A stretch of 64,000 nt of DNA from Gymnothorax reevesii (Eukaryota; Chordata; Actinopteri; Anguilliformes; Muraenidae): contig CM056584.1 of assembly GCA_029721435.1 (NCBI GenBank), forward strand, positions 8,824,395-8,888,394, read 5' to 3'. The notes under the pieces are model-generated. The model was not told where the DNA came from and searched no databases. It saw only the letters and a list, made by a program, of their open reading frames with translations. Numbering within the stretch: the stretch's first letter is position 1; every line of letters starts with the position of its first letter. This document shows, piece by piece, positions 12,451 through 24,861 of the stretch. A program made the position numbers and the translations under genes.

Positions 12451-13896
12451 GTGAGTGCTAATATCTGGTCATTTTCATACTGTACGTGTCCTCTATGTTG
12501 TTAATAGGAGATCACATGGCATTTCAGTTTAACCCTTCTTGTATAATAAAAAAATTGAGTAATGTTAATGTTTAAATGCTAATGCTAACATGCTAATGAT
12601 AGCGATCTAATGTGAGTGCTAATATCTGGTCATTTTCATACTATGCGTGTCCTTTATGATGTTAATAGGAGATCAGATGGCATTTCAGCTTGACCCTAGT
12701 GTAAAATGGAAATTGAGTGATGTTAATGTTTAAATGCAAATGCTAGCATGCTAATGCTAGCGCTTTAATGTGAGTGCTAATATCTGGTCATTTTCATACT
12801 GTACATGTCCTCTATGATGGGAGTATGAGATCAGATGGCTTTTCAGCTTAACCCTGCTTGTGTAAAATGGAAATTTAATGACTTTCATGTTTAAATGCTA
12901 ATGCTAACATGCTAATGCTAGCGATCTAATGTGAGTGCTAATATCTGGTCATTTTCATACTTTACGTGTCCTCTTTGATGTTAATAGGAGATCAGATGGC
13001 ATTTCAGCTTAACCCTTCTTGTGTAAAATGGAAATTGAGTGATGTTAATGTTTAAATGCTAATGCTAACATGCTAATGCTAGCTATCTAATGTGAGTTCT
13101 AATATCTGGTCATATACATACTATACGTGTCCTCTTTGATGTTAATAGGAGATCAGATCGCATTTCAGCTGAACCCTTCTTGTTTAAAATGGAAATTGAG
13201 TGATTTTAATGTTTTAATGCTAATGCTAACATGCTAAAGCTAGCGATCTAATGTGAGTGCTAATACCTGGTCATTTTCATACTGTACGTGTCCTCTATGA
13301 TGAGAATATGGGATCAGATGGCATTTCAGCTTAACCCTGTTTGTGTAAAATGGAAATTGAGTGAAGTTAATGTTTAAATGCTAATGCTAACATGCTAATG
13401 CTAGCGATCTAATGTGAGTGCTAATATCTGGTCATTTTCATACTGTACATGTCCTCTATGATGTTAATAGGAGGTCAGATGGCATTTCAGCTTTACCCTT
13501 CTTGTATAATAAAAAAATTGAGTAATGTTAATGTTTAAATGCTAAAGCTAACATGCTAATGCTAGCAATCTAATGTGAGTTCTAATATCTGGTCATTTTC
13601 ATACTGTACGTGTCCTCTATGATGTTAATCGGAGATCAGATGGCATTTCAGCTTCACCCTTCTTGTGTAAAATGGAAATTGAGTGACATTAATGTTTTAA
13701 TACTAATGCTAACATGCTAATGCTAGCGATCTAATGTGAGTGCTAATATCTGGTCATTTTCATACTGTACGTGTCCTCTATGATGGGAGTATGGGATCAG
13801 ATGGCATTTCAGCTTAACCCTGCTTGTGTAAAATAGAAATTGAGTGACGTTAATGTTTGAATGCTAATGCTAACATGCTAATGCTAGCGATCTAAT
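12451..13896 (+). repeat. Nine-monomer unit D, copy 1 (1,446 bp)
   Basis: Order of types is 14*, 9, 10, 11, 12, 13, 14, 1, 2, starting at 12451, 12612, 12770, 12931, 13092, 13253, 13414, 13575 and 13736. The leading 14* monomer is a private variant with TATGTTGTTAATAGG, GATCACATGG and CAGTTTAACCC. Type 12 carries GATCAGATCGC and CAGCTGAACCC. Type 9 has ACTATGCGTG and GCTTGACCCTAGTG, and its tail contains ATGCAAATGCTAGC. These private changes set the segment apart from the rest of the array. Confidence 0.9.
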
Positions 13897-15342
13897 GTGA
13901 GTGCTAATATCTGGTCATTTTCATACTGTACGTGTCCTCTATGTTGTTAATAGGAGATCACATGGCATTTCAGTTTAACCCTTCTTGTATAATAAAAAAA
14001 TTGAGTAATGTTAATGTTTAAATGCTAATGCTAACATGCTAATGATAGCGATCTAATGTGAGTGCTAATATCTGGTCATTTTCATACTATGCGTGTCCTT
14101 TATGATGTTAATAGGAGATCAGATGGCATTTCAGCTTGACCCTTGTGTAAAATGGAAATTGAGTGATGTTAATGTTTAAATGCAAATGCTACCATGCTAA
14201 TGCTAGCGCTCTAATGTGAGTGCTAATATCTGGTCATTTTCATACTGTACATGTCCTCTATGATGGGAGTATGAGATCAGATGGCTTTTCAGCTTAACCC
14301 TGCTTGTGTAAAATGGAAATTTAATGACTTTCATGTTTAAATGCTAATGCTAACATGCTAATGCTAGCGATCTAATGTGAGTGCTAATATCTGGTCATTT
14401 TCATACTTTACGTGTCCTCTTTGATGTTAATAGGAGATCAGATGGCATTTCAGCTTAACCCTTCTTGTGTAAAATGGAAATTGAGTGATGTTAATGTTTA
14501 AATGCTAATGCTAACATGCTAATGCTAGCTATCTAATGTGAGTTCTAATATCTGGTCATTTACATACTATACGTGTCCTCTTTGATGTTAATAGGAGATC
14601 AGATCGCATTTCAGCTGAACCCTTCTTGTTTAAAATGGAAATTGAGTGATTTTAATGTTTTAATGCTAATGCTAACATGCTAAAGCTAGCGATCTAATGT
14701 GAGTGCTAATACCTGGTCATTTTCATACTGTACGTGTCCTCTATGATGAGAATATGGGATCAGATGGCATTTCAGCTTAACCCTGTTTGTGTAAAATGGA
14801 AATTGAGTGAAGTTAATGTTTAAATGCTAATGCTAACATGCTAATGCTAGCGATCTAATGTGAGTGCTAATATCTGGTCATTTTCATACTGTACATGTCC
14901 TCTATGATGTTAATAGGAGGTCAGATGGCATTTCAGCTTTACCCTTCTTGTATAATAAAAAAATTGAGTAATGTTAATGTTTAAATGCTAAAGCTAACAT
15001 GCTAATGCTAGCAATCTAATGTGAGTTCTAATATCTGGTCATTTTCATACTGTACGTGTCCTCTATGATGTTAATCGGAGATCAGATGGCATTTCAGCTT
15101 CACCCTTCTTGTGTAAAATGGAAATTGAGTGACATTAATGTTTTAATACTAATGCTAACATGCTAATGCTAGCGATCTAATGTGAGTGCTAATATCTGGT
15201 CATTTTCATACTGTACGTGTCCTCTATGATGGGAGTATGGGATCAGATGGCATTTCAGCTTAACCCTGCTTGTGTAAAATAGAAATTGAGTGACGTTAAT
15301 GTTTGAATGCTAATGCTAACATGCTAATGCTAGCGATCTAAT
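13897..15342 (+). repeat. Nine-monomer unit D, copy 2 (1,446 bp)
   Basis: Same nine types in the same order and at the same spacing as the preceding 1,446 bp, including TATGTTGTTAATAGG, GATCACATGG and GATCAGATCGC. Differences are few: GTCATTTACATACT here against GTCATATACATACT in copy 1, GCTTGACCCTTGTG against GCTTGACCCTAGTG, and GCTACCATG against GCTAGCATG. The low divergence means the duplication is younger than the private changes that mark the unit. Confidence 0.92.
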
Positions 15343-16627
15343 GTGAGTGCTAATATCTGGTCATTTTCATACTACACGTATCCTCTATGATGTTCGTAGG
15401 AGATCAGATGGCATTTCAGCTTAACCCTTCTTGTTTAAAATGGAAATTGAGTTATGTTAATGTTTAAATGCTAATGCTAACATGCTAATGCTAGCGCTCT
15501 AATGTGAATGCTAATATGTGGTCATTTTTATACAGTACGTGTCCTCTATGATGTTAATAGGAGATCAGATGGCATTTCAGCTTAACCCTGCTTGTGTAAA
15601 ATGGAAATTTAGTGACGTTAATGTTTGAATGCTAATGCTAACATGCTAATGCTAGCGATCTAATGTGAGTGCTAATATCTGGTCATTTTCATACTATACG
15701 TGTCCTTTATGATGTTAATAGGAGATCAGATGGCATTTCAGCTTAACCCTTGTGTAAAATGGAAATTGAGTGATGTTAATGTTTAAATGCTAATGCTAAC
15801 ATGCTAATGCTAGCGCTCTAATGTGAGTGCTAATATCTGGTCATTTTCATACTGTACATGTCCTCTATGATGGGAGTATGAGATCAGATGGCTTTTCAGC
15901 TTAACCCTGCTTGTGTAAAATGGAAATTTAATGACGTTCATGTTTGAATGCTAATGCTAAAATGCTAATGCTAGCGATCTAATGTGAGTGCTAATATCTG
16001 GTCATTTTCATACTATACGTGTCCTCTATGATGTTAATAGGAGATCAGATGGCATTTCAGCTTAACCCTTCTTGTGTAAAATGGAAATTGAGTGATGTTA
16101 ATGTTTAAATGCTAATGCTAAAATGCTAATGCTAGCTATCTAATGTGAGTTCTAATATCTGGTCATTTTCATACTATACGTGTCCTCTTTGATGTTAATA
16201 GGAGATCAGATGGCATTTCAGCTTAACCCTTCTTGTTTCAAATGGAAATTGAGTGATTTTAATGTTTAAAAGCTAATGCTAACATGCTAAAACTAGCAAT
16301 CTAATGTGAGTGCTAATACCTGGTCATTTTCATACTGTACGTGTCCTCTATGATGAGAATATGGGATCAGATGGCATTTCAGCTTAACCCTGTTTGTGTA
16401 AAATGGAAATTGAGTGAAGTTAATGTTTAAATGCTAATGCTAACATGCTAATGCTAGCGATCTAATGTGAGTGCTAATATCTGGTCATTTTCATACTGTA
16501 CATGTCCTCTATGATGTTAATAGGAGATCAGATGGCATTTCAGCTTTACCCTTCTTGTATAATAAAAAAATTGAGTAATGTTAATGTTTAAATGCTAAAG
16601 CTAACATGCTAATGCTAGCGATCTAAT
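15343..16627 (+). repeat. Partial HOR unit A, types 7-14
   Basis: Enters unit A at type 7 (ACTACACGTATCC with GATGTTCGTAGG) directly after a type-2 monomer, so types 3-6 are missing at this join. It continues through types 8-14 with A-specific signs: TACAGTACG, TAAAACTAGC, GATGAGAATATGGG and CTTTACCC. Confidence 0.9.
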
Positions 16628-17605
16628 GTGAGTTCTAATATCTGGTCATTTTCATACTGTATGTGTCCTCTATGATGTTAATCGGAGATCAGATGGCATT
16701 TCAGATTCACCCTTCTTGTGTAAAATAGAAATTGAGTGACATTAATGTTTTAATACTAATGCTAACATGCTAATGCTAGCGATCTAATGTGAGTGCTAAT
16801 ATCTGGTCATTTTCATACTGTACGTGTCCTCTATGATGGGAGTATGGGATCAGATGGCATTTCAGCTTAACCCTGCTTGTGTAAAATAGAAATTGAGTGA
16901 CGTTAATGTTTGAATGCTAATGCTAACATGCTAATGCTAGCAATCTAATGTGAGTGCTAATATCTGGTCATTTTCATACTGTAAGTGTCCTCTATGATGT
17001 TAGTATGAGATCAGATGGCATTTCTGCTTCACCCTTCTTGTATTATAAGCAAATTGGGTAATGTTAATGTTTCAATGCTAATGCTTACATGCTGATGCTA
17101 ACATGCTAATGCTAGCAATCTAATGTGAGTGCTAATGCCTGGTCATTTTCATACTGTACATGTCTTCTATGATGGGAGTATGGGATCAGATGGCATTTCA
17201 GCTTAACCCTGCTTGTGTAAAATGGAAATTGAGTGATGTTGTTTGAATGCTAATGCTAACATGCTAATGCTAGCGATCTAATGTGAGTGCTAATACCTGG
17301 TCATTTTCATACTGTACGTGTCCTCTATGATGGGAATATGGGATCAGATGGCATTTCAGCTTAACCCTGTTTGTGTAAAAAATAAAATTGAGTGAAGTTA
17401 ATGTTTAAATGCTAATGCTAACATGCTAATGCTAGCGATCTAATGTGAGTTCTAATATCTGGTCATTTTCATACTGTATGTGTCCTCTATGATGTTAATA
17501 GGAGATCAGATGGCATTTCAGCTTAACCCTTCTTGTATAATAAAAAAATTGAGTAATGTTAATGTTTAAATGCTAAAGCTAACATGCTAATGCTAGCGAT
17601 CTAAT
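16628..17605 (+). repeat. Internally deleted HOR unit B (types 1-4, 13, 14)
   Basis: Six monomers starting at 16628, 16789, 16950, 17125, 17283 and 17445. Type 1 has the private changes CAGATTCACCC and AAAATAGAAATTG. Type 4 has the B sign AATGCCTGG and passes straight into B type 13 (GATGGGAATATGGG), so eight monomers are missing, as expected from unequal exchange between types 4/5 and 12/13. The type-13 monomer is 162 bp, with GTGTAAAAAATAAAATTG in place of the usual GTGTAAAATGAAAATTG. Confidence 0.9.
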
Positions 17606-20600
17606 GTGAGTTCTAATATCTGGTCATTTTCATACTGTATGTGTCCTCTATGATGTTAATCGGAGATCAGATGGCATTTCAGCTTCACCCTTCTTGTGTA
17701 AAATGGAAATTGAGTGACATTAATGTTTTAATACTAATGCTAACATGCTAATGCTAGCGATCTAATGTGAGTGCTAATATCTGGTCATTTTCATACTGTA
17801 CGTGTCCTCTATGATGGAAGTATGGGATCAGATGGCATTTCAGCTTAACCCTGCTTGTGTAAAATAGAAATTGAGTGACGTTAATGTTTGAATGCTAATG
17901 CAAACATGCTAATGCTAGCGATCTAATGTGAGTGCTAATATCTGGTCATTTTCATACTGTAAGTGTCCTCTATGATGTTAGTATGAGATCAGATGGCATT
18001 TCTGCTTCACCCTTCTTGTATTATAAGCAAATTGGGTAATGTTAATGTTTCAATGCTAATGCTAACATGCTGATGCTAGCGATCTAATGTGAGTGCTAAT
18101 ACCTGGTCATTTTCATACTGTACATGTCTTCTATGATGGGAGTATGGGATCAGATGGCATTTCAGCTTAACCCTGCTTGTGTAAAATGGAAATTGAGTGA
18201 TGTTGTTTGAATGCTAATGCTAACATGCTAATGCTAGCGATCTAATGTGAGTGCTAATACCTGGTCATTTTCATACTGTACATGTCCTCTATGGTGGGAG
18301 TATGAGATCAGATGGCTTTTCAGCTTAACCCTGCTTGTGTTAAATGGAAATTGAGTGACGTTAATGTTTGAATGCTAATGCTAACATGCTAATGCTAGCA
18401 ATCTAATGTGAGTGCTAATATCTGGTCATTTTCATACTGTACGTGTCCTCTATGATGGGAGTATGGGATCAGATGGCATTTCAGCTTAACCCTGCTTGTG
18501 TAAAATAGAAATTCAATGATGTTAATGTTTGAATGCTAATGCTAACATGCTAATGCTAGCGATCTTATGTGAGTTCTAATATCAGGTCATTTTCATACTG
18601 TAAGTGTCCTCTATGATGTTAGTATGAGATCAGATGGCATTTCTCCTTCACCCTTCTTGTATTATGAGCAAATTGAGTAATGTTAATGTTTCAATGCTAA
18701 TGCTAACATGCTGATGCTAACATGCTAATGCTAGCGATCTAATGTGAGTGCTAATAGTTGGTCATTTTCATACTGTACGTGTCCTCTATGATGTTAATTG
18801 GAGATCAGATGGCATTTCAGCTTAACCCTTCTTGTATAATAAAAAATTGAGTAATGTTAATGTTTAAAAGCTAATGCTAATATGCTAATGCTAGCGATCT
18901 AATGTGAGTTCTAATATCTGGTCATTTTCATACTATACGTGTCCTCTATAATGTTAATAGGAGATCAGATGGCATTTCAGCTTAACCCTTCTTGTGTAAA
19001 ATGGAAATTGTGTGACATTAATGTTTTAATACTAATGCTAACATGCTAATGCTAGCGATCTAATGTGAGTGCTAATATCTGGTCATTTTCATACTGTATG
19101 TGTCCTCTATGATGTTAATAGGAGATCAGATGGCATTTCAGCTTAACCCTGCTTGTGTAAAATGGAAATTGAGTGACGTTAATGTTTGAATGCTAATGCT
19201 AACATGCTAATGCTAGCGATCTAATGTGAGTTCTAATATCTGTTTATTTTCATACCATACGTGTCCTTTATGATGTTAATAGGAGATCAGATGGCATTTC
19301 AGCTTAACCCTGCTTGTGTACAATGGAAATTTAGTGACGTTAATGTTTGAATGCTAATGCTAACATGCTAATGCTAGCGATCTAATGTGAGTGCTAATAT
19401 CTGGTCATTTTCATACTACACGTATCCTCTATGATGTTCATAGGAGATCAGATGGCATTTCAGCTTGACCCTTCTTGTTTAAAATGGAAATTGAGTTATG
19501 TTAATGTTTAAATGCTAATGCTAACATGCTAATGCTAGCGCTCTAATGTGAATGCTAATATGTGGTCATTTTTATACTGTACGTGTCCTCTATGATGTTA
19601 ATAGGAGATCAGATGGCATTTCAGCTTAACCCTGCTTGTGTAAAATGGAAATTTAGTGACGTTAATGTTTGAATGCTAATGCTAACATGCTAATGCTAGC
19701 GATCTAATGTGACTGCTAATATCTGGTCATTTTCATACTATACATGTCCTTTATGATGTTAATAGGAGATCAGATGGCATTTCAGCTTAACCCTTGTGTA
19801 AAATGGAAATTGAGTGATGTTAATGTTTAAATGCTAATGCTAACATGCTAATGCTAGCGCTCTAATGTGAGTGCTAATATCTGGTCATTTTCATACTGTA
19901 CATGTCCTCTATGATGGGAGTATGAGATCAGATGGCTTTTCAGCTTAACCCTGCTTGTGTAAAATGGAAATTTAATGACTTTCATGTTTGAATGCTAATG
20001 CTAACATGCTAATGCTAGCGATCTAATGTGAGTGCTAATATCTGGTCATTTTCATACTACACGTGTCCTCTATGATGTTAATAGGAGATCAGATGGCATT
20101 TCAGCTTAACCCTTCTTGTGTAAAATGGAAATTGAGTGATGTTAATGTTTAAATGCTAATGCTAACATGCTAAAGCTAGCAATCTAATGTGAGTGCTAAT
20201 ACCTGGTCATTTTCATACTGTACGTGTCCTCTATGATGGGAATATGGGATCAGATGGCATTTCAGCTTAACCCTGTTTGTGTAAAATGAAAATTGAGTGA
20301 AGTTAATGTTTAAATGCTAATGCTAACATGCTAATGCTAGCGATCTAATGTGAGTTCTAATATCTGGTCATTTTCATACTGTATGTGTCCTCTATGATGT
20401 TAATAGGAGATCAGATGGCATTTCAGCTTAACCCTTCTTGTGTAAAATGGAAATTGAGTGATGTTAATGTTTAAATGCTAATGCTAAAATGCTAATGCTA
20501 GCTATCTAATGTGAGTTCTAATATCTGGTCATTTTCATACTATACGTGTCCTCTTTGATGTTAATAGGAGATCAGATGGCATTTCAGCTTAACCCTTCTT

Positions 20601-20993
20601 GTTTCAAATGGAAATTGAGTGATTTTAATGTTTAAAAGCTAATGCTAACATGCTAAAACTAGCAATCTAATGTGAGTGCTAATACCTGGTCATTTTCATA
20701 CTGTACGTGTCCTCTATGATGAGAATATGGGATCAGATGGCATTTCAGCTTAACCCTGTTTGTGTAAAATGGAAATTGAGTGAAGTTAATGTTTAAATGC
20801 TAATGCTAACATGCTAATGCTAGCGATCTAATGTGAGTGCTAATATCTGGTCATTTTCATACTGTACATGTCCTCTATGATGTTAATAGGAGATCAGATG
20901 GCATTTCAGCTTTACCCTTCTTGTATAATAAAAAAATTGAGTAATGTTAATGTTTAAATGCTAAAGCTAACATGCTAATGCTAGCGATCTAAT
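17606..20993 (+). repeat. C/B/A chimeric HOR (21 monomers)
   Basis: Begins as unit C, monomers 1-9, with signs GATGGAAGTATGGG, TATGGTGGGAG, ATATCAGGTC and AATAGTTGG. The tenth monomer (19,065) opens as C10 and ends as a type-5 tail. It then continues as B types 6-11 (TCTGTTTATTTTCATACC at about 19,240), skips type 12, gives B type 13, a B14/A11 hybrid at 20,350, and A types 12-14. The length of 3,388 bp fits 21 monomers with the expected +14, -3, -1 and -3 adjustments. C5 carries TGTGTTAAATGG and C6 carries AAATTCAATGATG. Confidence 0.88.
20350..20510 (+). repeat. Hybrid monomer B14/A11: duplication junction
   Basis: Opens as B14 (GTGAGTTCT, GTATGTGTCC) and ends as A11 (TTGTGTAAAATGG, GTGATGTTAATG, GCTAAAATGC). 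It marks the join between two copies of a block of about 4.36 kb. The two parents are identical from about 20,385 to 20,442, so the exchange lies there. Confidence 0.87.
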
Positions 20994-21970
20994 GTGAGTT
21001 CTAATATCTGGTCATTTTCATACTGTATGTGTCCTCTATGATGTTAATCGGAGATCAGATGGCATTTCAGATTCACCCTTCTTGTGTAAAATAGAAATTG
21101 AGTGACATTAATGTTTTAATACTAATGCTAACATGCTAATGCTAGCGATCTAATGTGAGTGCTAATATCTGGTCATTTTCATACTGTACGTGTCCTCTAT
21201 GATGGGAGTATGGGATCAGATGGCATTTCAGCTTAACCCTGCTTGTGTAAAATAGAAATTGAGTGACGTTAATGTTTGAATGCTAATGCTAACATGCTAA
21301 TGCTAGCAATCTAATGTGAGTGCTAATATCTGGTCATTTTCATACTGTAAGTGTCCTCTATGATGTTAGTATGAGATCAGATGGCATTTCTGCTTCACCC
21401 TTCTTGTATTATAAGCAAATTGGGTAATGTTAATGTTTCAATGCTAATGCTTACATGCTGATGCTAACATGCTAATGCTAGCAATCTAATGTGAGTGCTA
21501 ATGCCTGGTCATTTTCATACTGTACATGTCTTCTATGATGGGAGTATGGGATCAGATGGCATTTCAGCTTAACCCTGCTTGTGTAAAATGGAAATTGAGT
21601 GATGTTGTTTGAATGCTAATGCTAACATGCTAATGCTAGCGATCTAATGTGAGTGCTAATACCTGGTCATTTTCATACTGTACGTGTCCTCTATGATGGG
21701 AATATGGGATCAGATGGCATTTCAGCTTAACCCTGTTTGTGTAAAATGAAAATTGAGTGAAGTTAATGTTTAAATGCTAATGCTAACATGCTAATGCTAG
21801 CGATCTAATGTGAGTTCTAATATCTGGTCATTTTCATACTGTATGTGTCCTCTATGATGTTAATAGGAGATCAGATGGCATTTCAGCTTAACCCTTCTTG
21901 TATAATAAAAAAATTGAGTAATGTTAATGTTTAAATGCTAAAGCTAACATGCTAATGCTAGCGATCTAAT
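20994..21970 (+). repeat. Internally deleted HOR unit B, second copy
   Basis: Six monomers in the order B1-4, 13, 14, repeating 16,628-17,605 at 4,366 bp and sharing the private CAGATTCACCC and AAAATAGAAATTG of its first monomer. It is 1 bp shorter because its type-13 monomer has the normal GTGTAAAATGAAAATTG. The deletion therefore predates the duplication that carries it. Confidence 0.92.
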
Positions 21971-24861
21971 GTGAGTTCTAATATCTGGTCATTTTCATAC
22001 TGTATGTGTCCTCTATGATGTTAATCGGAGATCAGATGGCATTTCAGCTTCACCCTTCTTGTGTAAAATGGAAATTGAGTGACATTAATGTTTTAATACT
22101 AATGCTAACATGCTAATGCTAGCGATCTAATGTGAGTGCTAATATCTGGTCATTTTCATACTGTACGTGTCCTCTATGATGGAAGTATGGGATCAGATGG
22201 CATTTCAGCTTAACCCTGCTTGTGTAAAATAGAAATTGAGTGACGTTAATGTTTGAATGCTAATGCAAACATGCTAATGCTAGCGATCTAATGTGAGTGC
22301 TAATATCTGGTCATTTTCATACTGTAAGTGTCCTCTATGATGTTAGTATGAGATCAGATGGCATTTCTGCTTCACCCTTCTTGTATTATAAGCAAATTGG
22401 GTAATGTTAATGTTTCAATGCTAATGCTAACATGCTGATGCTAGCGATCTAATGTGAGTGCTAATACCTGGTCATTTTCATACTGTACATGTCTTCTATG
22501 ATGGGAGTATGGGATCAGATGGCATTTCAGCTTAACCCTGCTTGTGTAAAATGGAAATTGAGTGATGTTGTTTGAATGCTAATGCTAACATGCTAATGCT
22601 AGCGATCTAATGTGAGTGCTAATACCTGGTCATTTTCATACTGTACATGTCCTCTATGGTGGGAGTATGAGATCAGATGGCTTTTCAGCTTAACCCTGCT
22701 TGTGTTAAATGGAAATTGAGTGACGTTAATGTTTGAATGCTAATGCTAACATGCTAATGCTAGCAATCTAATGTGAGTGCTAATATCTGGTCATTTTCAT
22801 ACTGTACGTGTCCTCTATGATGGGAGTATGGGATCAGATGGCATTTCAGCTTAACCCTGCTTGTGTAAAATAGAAATTCAATGATGTTAATGTTTGAATG
22901 CTAATGCTAACATGCTAATGCTAGCGATCTTATGTGAGTTCTAATATCAGGTCATTTTCATACTGTAAGTGTCCTCTATGATGTTAGTATGAGATCAGAT
23001 GGCATTTCTCCTTCACCCTTCTTGTATTATGAGCAAATTGAGTAATGTTAATGTTTCAATGCTGATGCTAACATGCTAATGCTAGCGATCTAATGTGAGT
23101 GCTAATAGTTGGTCATTTTCATACTGTACGTGTCCTCTATGATGTTAATTGGAGATCAGATGGCATTTCAGCTTAACCCTTCTTGTATAATAAAAAATTG
23201 AGTAATGTTAATGTTTAAAAGCTAATGCTAATATGCTAATGCTAGCGATCTAATGTGAGTTCTAATATCTGGTCATTTTCATACTATACGTGTCCTCTAT
23301 AATGTTAATAGGAGATCAGATGGCATTTCAGCTTAACCCTTCTTGTGTAAAATGGAAATTGTGTGACATTAATGTTTTAATACTAATGCTAACATGCTAA
23401 TGCTAGCGATCTAATGTGAGTGCTAATATCTGGTCATTTTCATACTGTATGTGTCCTCTATGATGTTAATAGGAGATCAGATGGCATTTCAGCTTAACCC
23501 TGCTTGTGTAAAATGGAAATTGAGTGACGTTAATGTTTGAATGCTAATGCTAACATGCTAATGCTAGCGATCTAATGTGAGTTCTAATATCTGTTTATTT
23601 TCATACCATACGTGTCCTTTATGATGTTAATAGGAGATCAGATGGCATTTCAGCTTAACCCTGCTTGTGTACAATGGAAATTTAGTGACGTTAATGTTTG
23701 AATGCTAATGCTAACATGCTAATGCTAGCGATCTAATGTGAGTGCTAATATCTGGTCATTTTCATACTACACGTATCCTCTATGATGTTCATAGGAGATC
23801 AGATGGCATTTCAGCTTGACCCTTCTTGTTTAAAATGGAAATTGAGTTATGTTAATGTTTAAATGCTAATGCTAACATGCTAATGCTAGCGCTCTAATGT
23901 GAATGCTAATATGTGGTCATTTTTATACTGTACGTGTCCTCTATGATGTTAATAGGAGATCAGATGGCATTTCAGCTTAACCCTGCTTGTGTAAAATGGA
24001 AATTTAGTGACGTTAATGTTTGAATGCTAATGCTAACATGCTAATGCTAGCGATCTAATGTGACTGCTAATATCTGGTCATTTTCATACTATACATGTCC
24101 TTTATGATGTTAATAGGAGATCAGATGGCATTTCAGCTTAACCCTTGTGTAAAATGGAAATTGAGTGATGTTAATGTTTAAATGCTAATGCTAACATGCT
24201 AATGCTAGCGCTCTAATGTGAGTGCTAATATCTGGTCATTTTCATACTGTACATGTCCTCTATGATGGGAGTATGAGATCAGATGGCTTTTCAGCTTAAC
24301 CCTGCTTGTGTAAAATGGAAATTTAATGACTTTCATGTTTGAATGCTAATGCTAACATGCTAATGCTAGCGATCTAATGTGAGTGCTAATATCTGGTCAT
24401 TTTCATACTACACGTGTCCTCTATGATGTTAATAGGAGATCAGATGGCATTTCAGCTTAACCCTTCTTGTGTAAAATGGAAATTGAGTGATGTTAATGTT
24501 TAAATGCTAATGCTAACATGCTAAAGCTAGCAATCTAATGTGAGTGCTAATACCTGGTCATTTTCATACTGTACGTGTCCTCTATGATGGGAATATGGGA
24601 TCAGATGGCATTTCAGCTTAACCCTGTTTGTGTAAAATGAAAATTGAGTGAAGTTAATGTTTAAATGCTAATGCTAACATGCTAATGCTAGCGATCTAAT
24701 GTGAGTTCTAATATCTGGTCATTTTCATACTGTATGTGTCCTCTATGATGTTAATAGGAGATCAGATGGCATTTCAGCTTAACCCTTCTTGTATAATAAA
24801 AAAATTGAGTAATGTTAATGTTTAAATGCTAAAGCTAACATGCTAATGCTAGCGATCTAAT
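21971..24861 (+). repeat. C/B chimeric HOR, second copy (18 monomers)
   Basis: Repeats the chimera at 17,606 through C1-C10, B6-B11, B13 and B14, and shares TGTGTTAAATGG, AAATTCAATGATG and ATGCAAACATGC. The C7 monomer at 22,934 has lost one 14-bp subunit (TTCAATGCTGATGCTAAC), so it is 161 bp instead of 175. The unit ends in an intact B14 rather than the B14/A11 hybrid of the first copy. Confidence 0.88.

Larger units (their letters stand above)
15984..24861 (+). repeat. Tandem duplication, ~4.36-kb period
   Basis: Copy 1 runs from within the A11 monomer at 15,984 to within the hybrid at 20,350. Copy 2 runs from there to within the B14 monomer at 24,701. Both hold A12-14, the deleted B unit, C1-C10, B6-B11, B13 and B14. 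Shared private marks are CAGATTCACCC, TGTGTTAAATGG, ATGCAAACATGC and AAATTCAATGATG. Copy 1 is 4,366 bp. Copy 2 is 15 bp shorter because of one lost 14-bp subunit and 1 bp. Confidence 0.87.
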
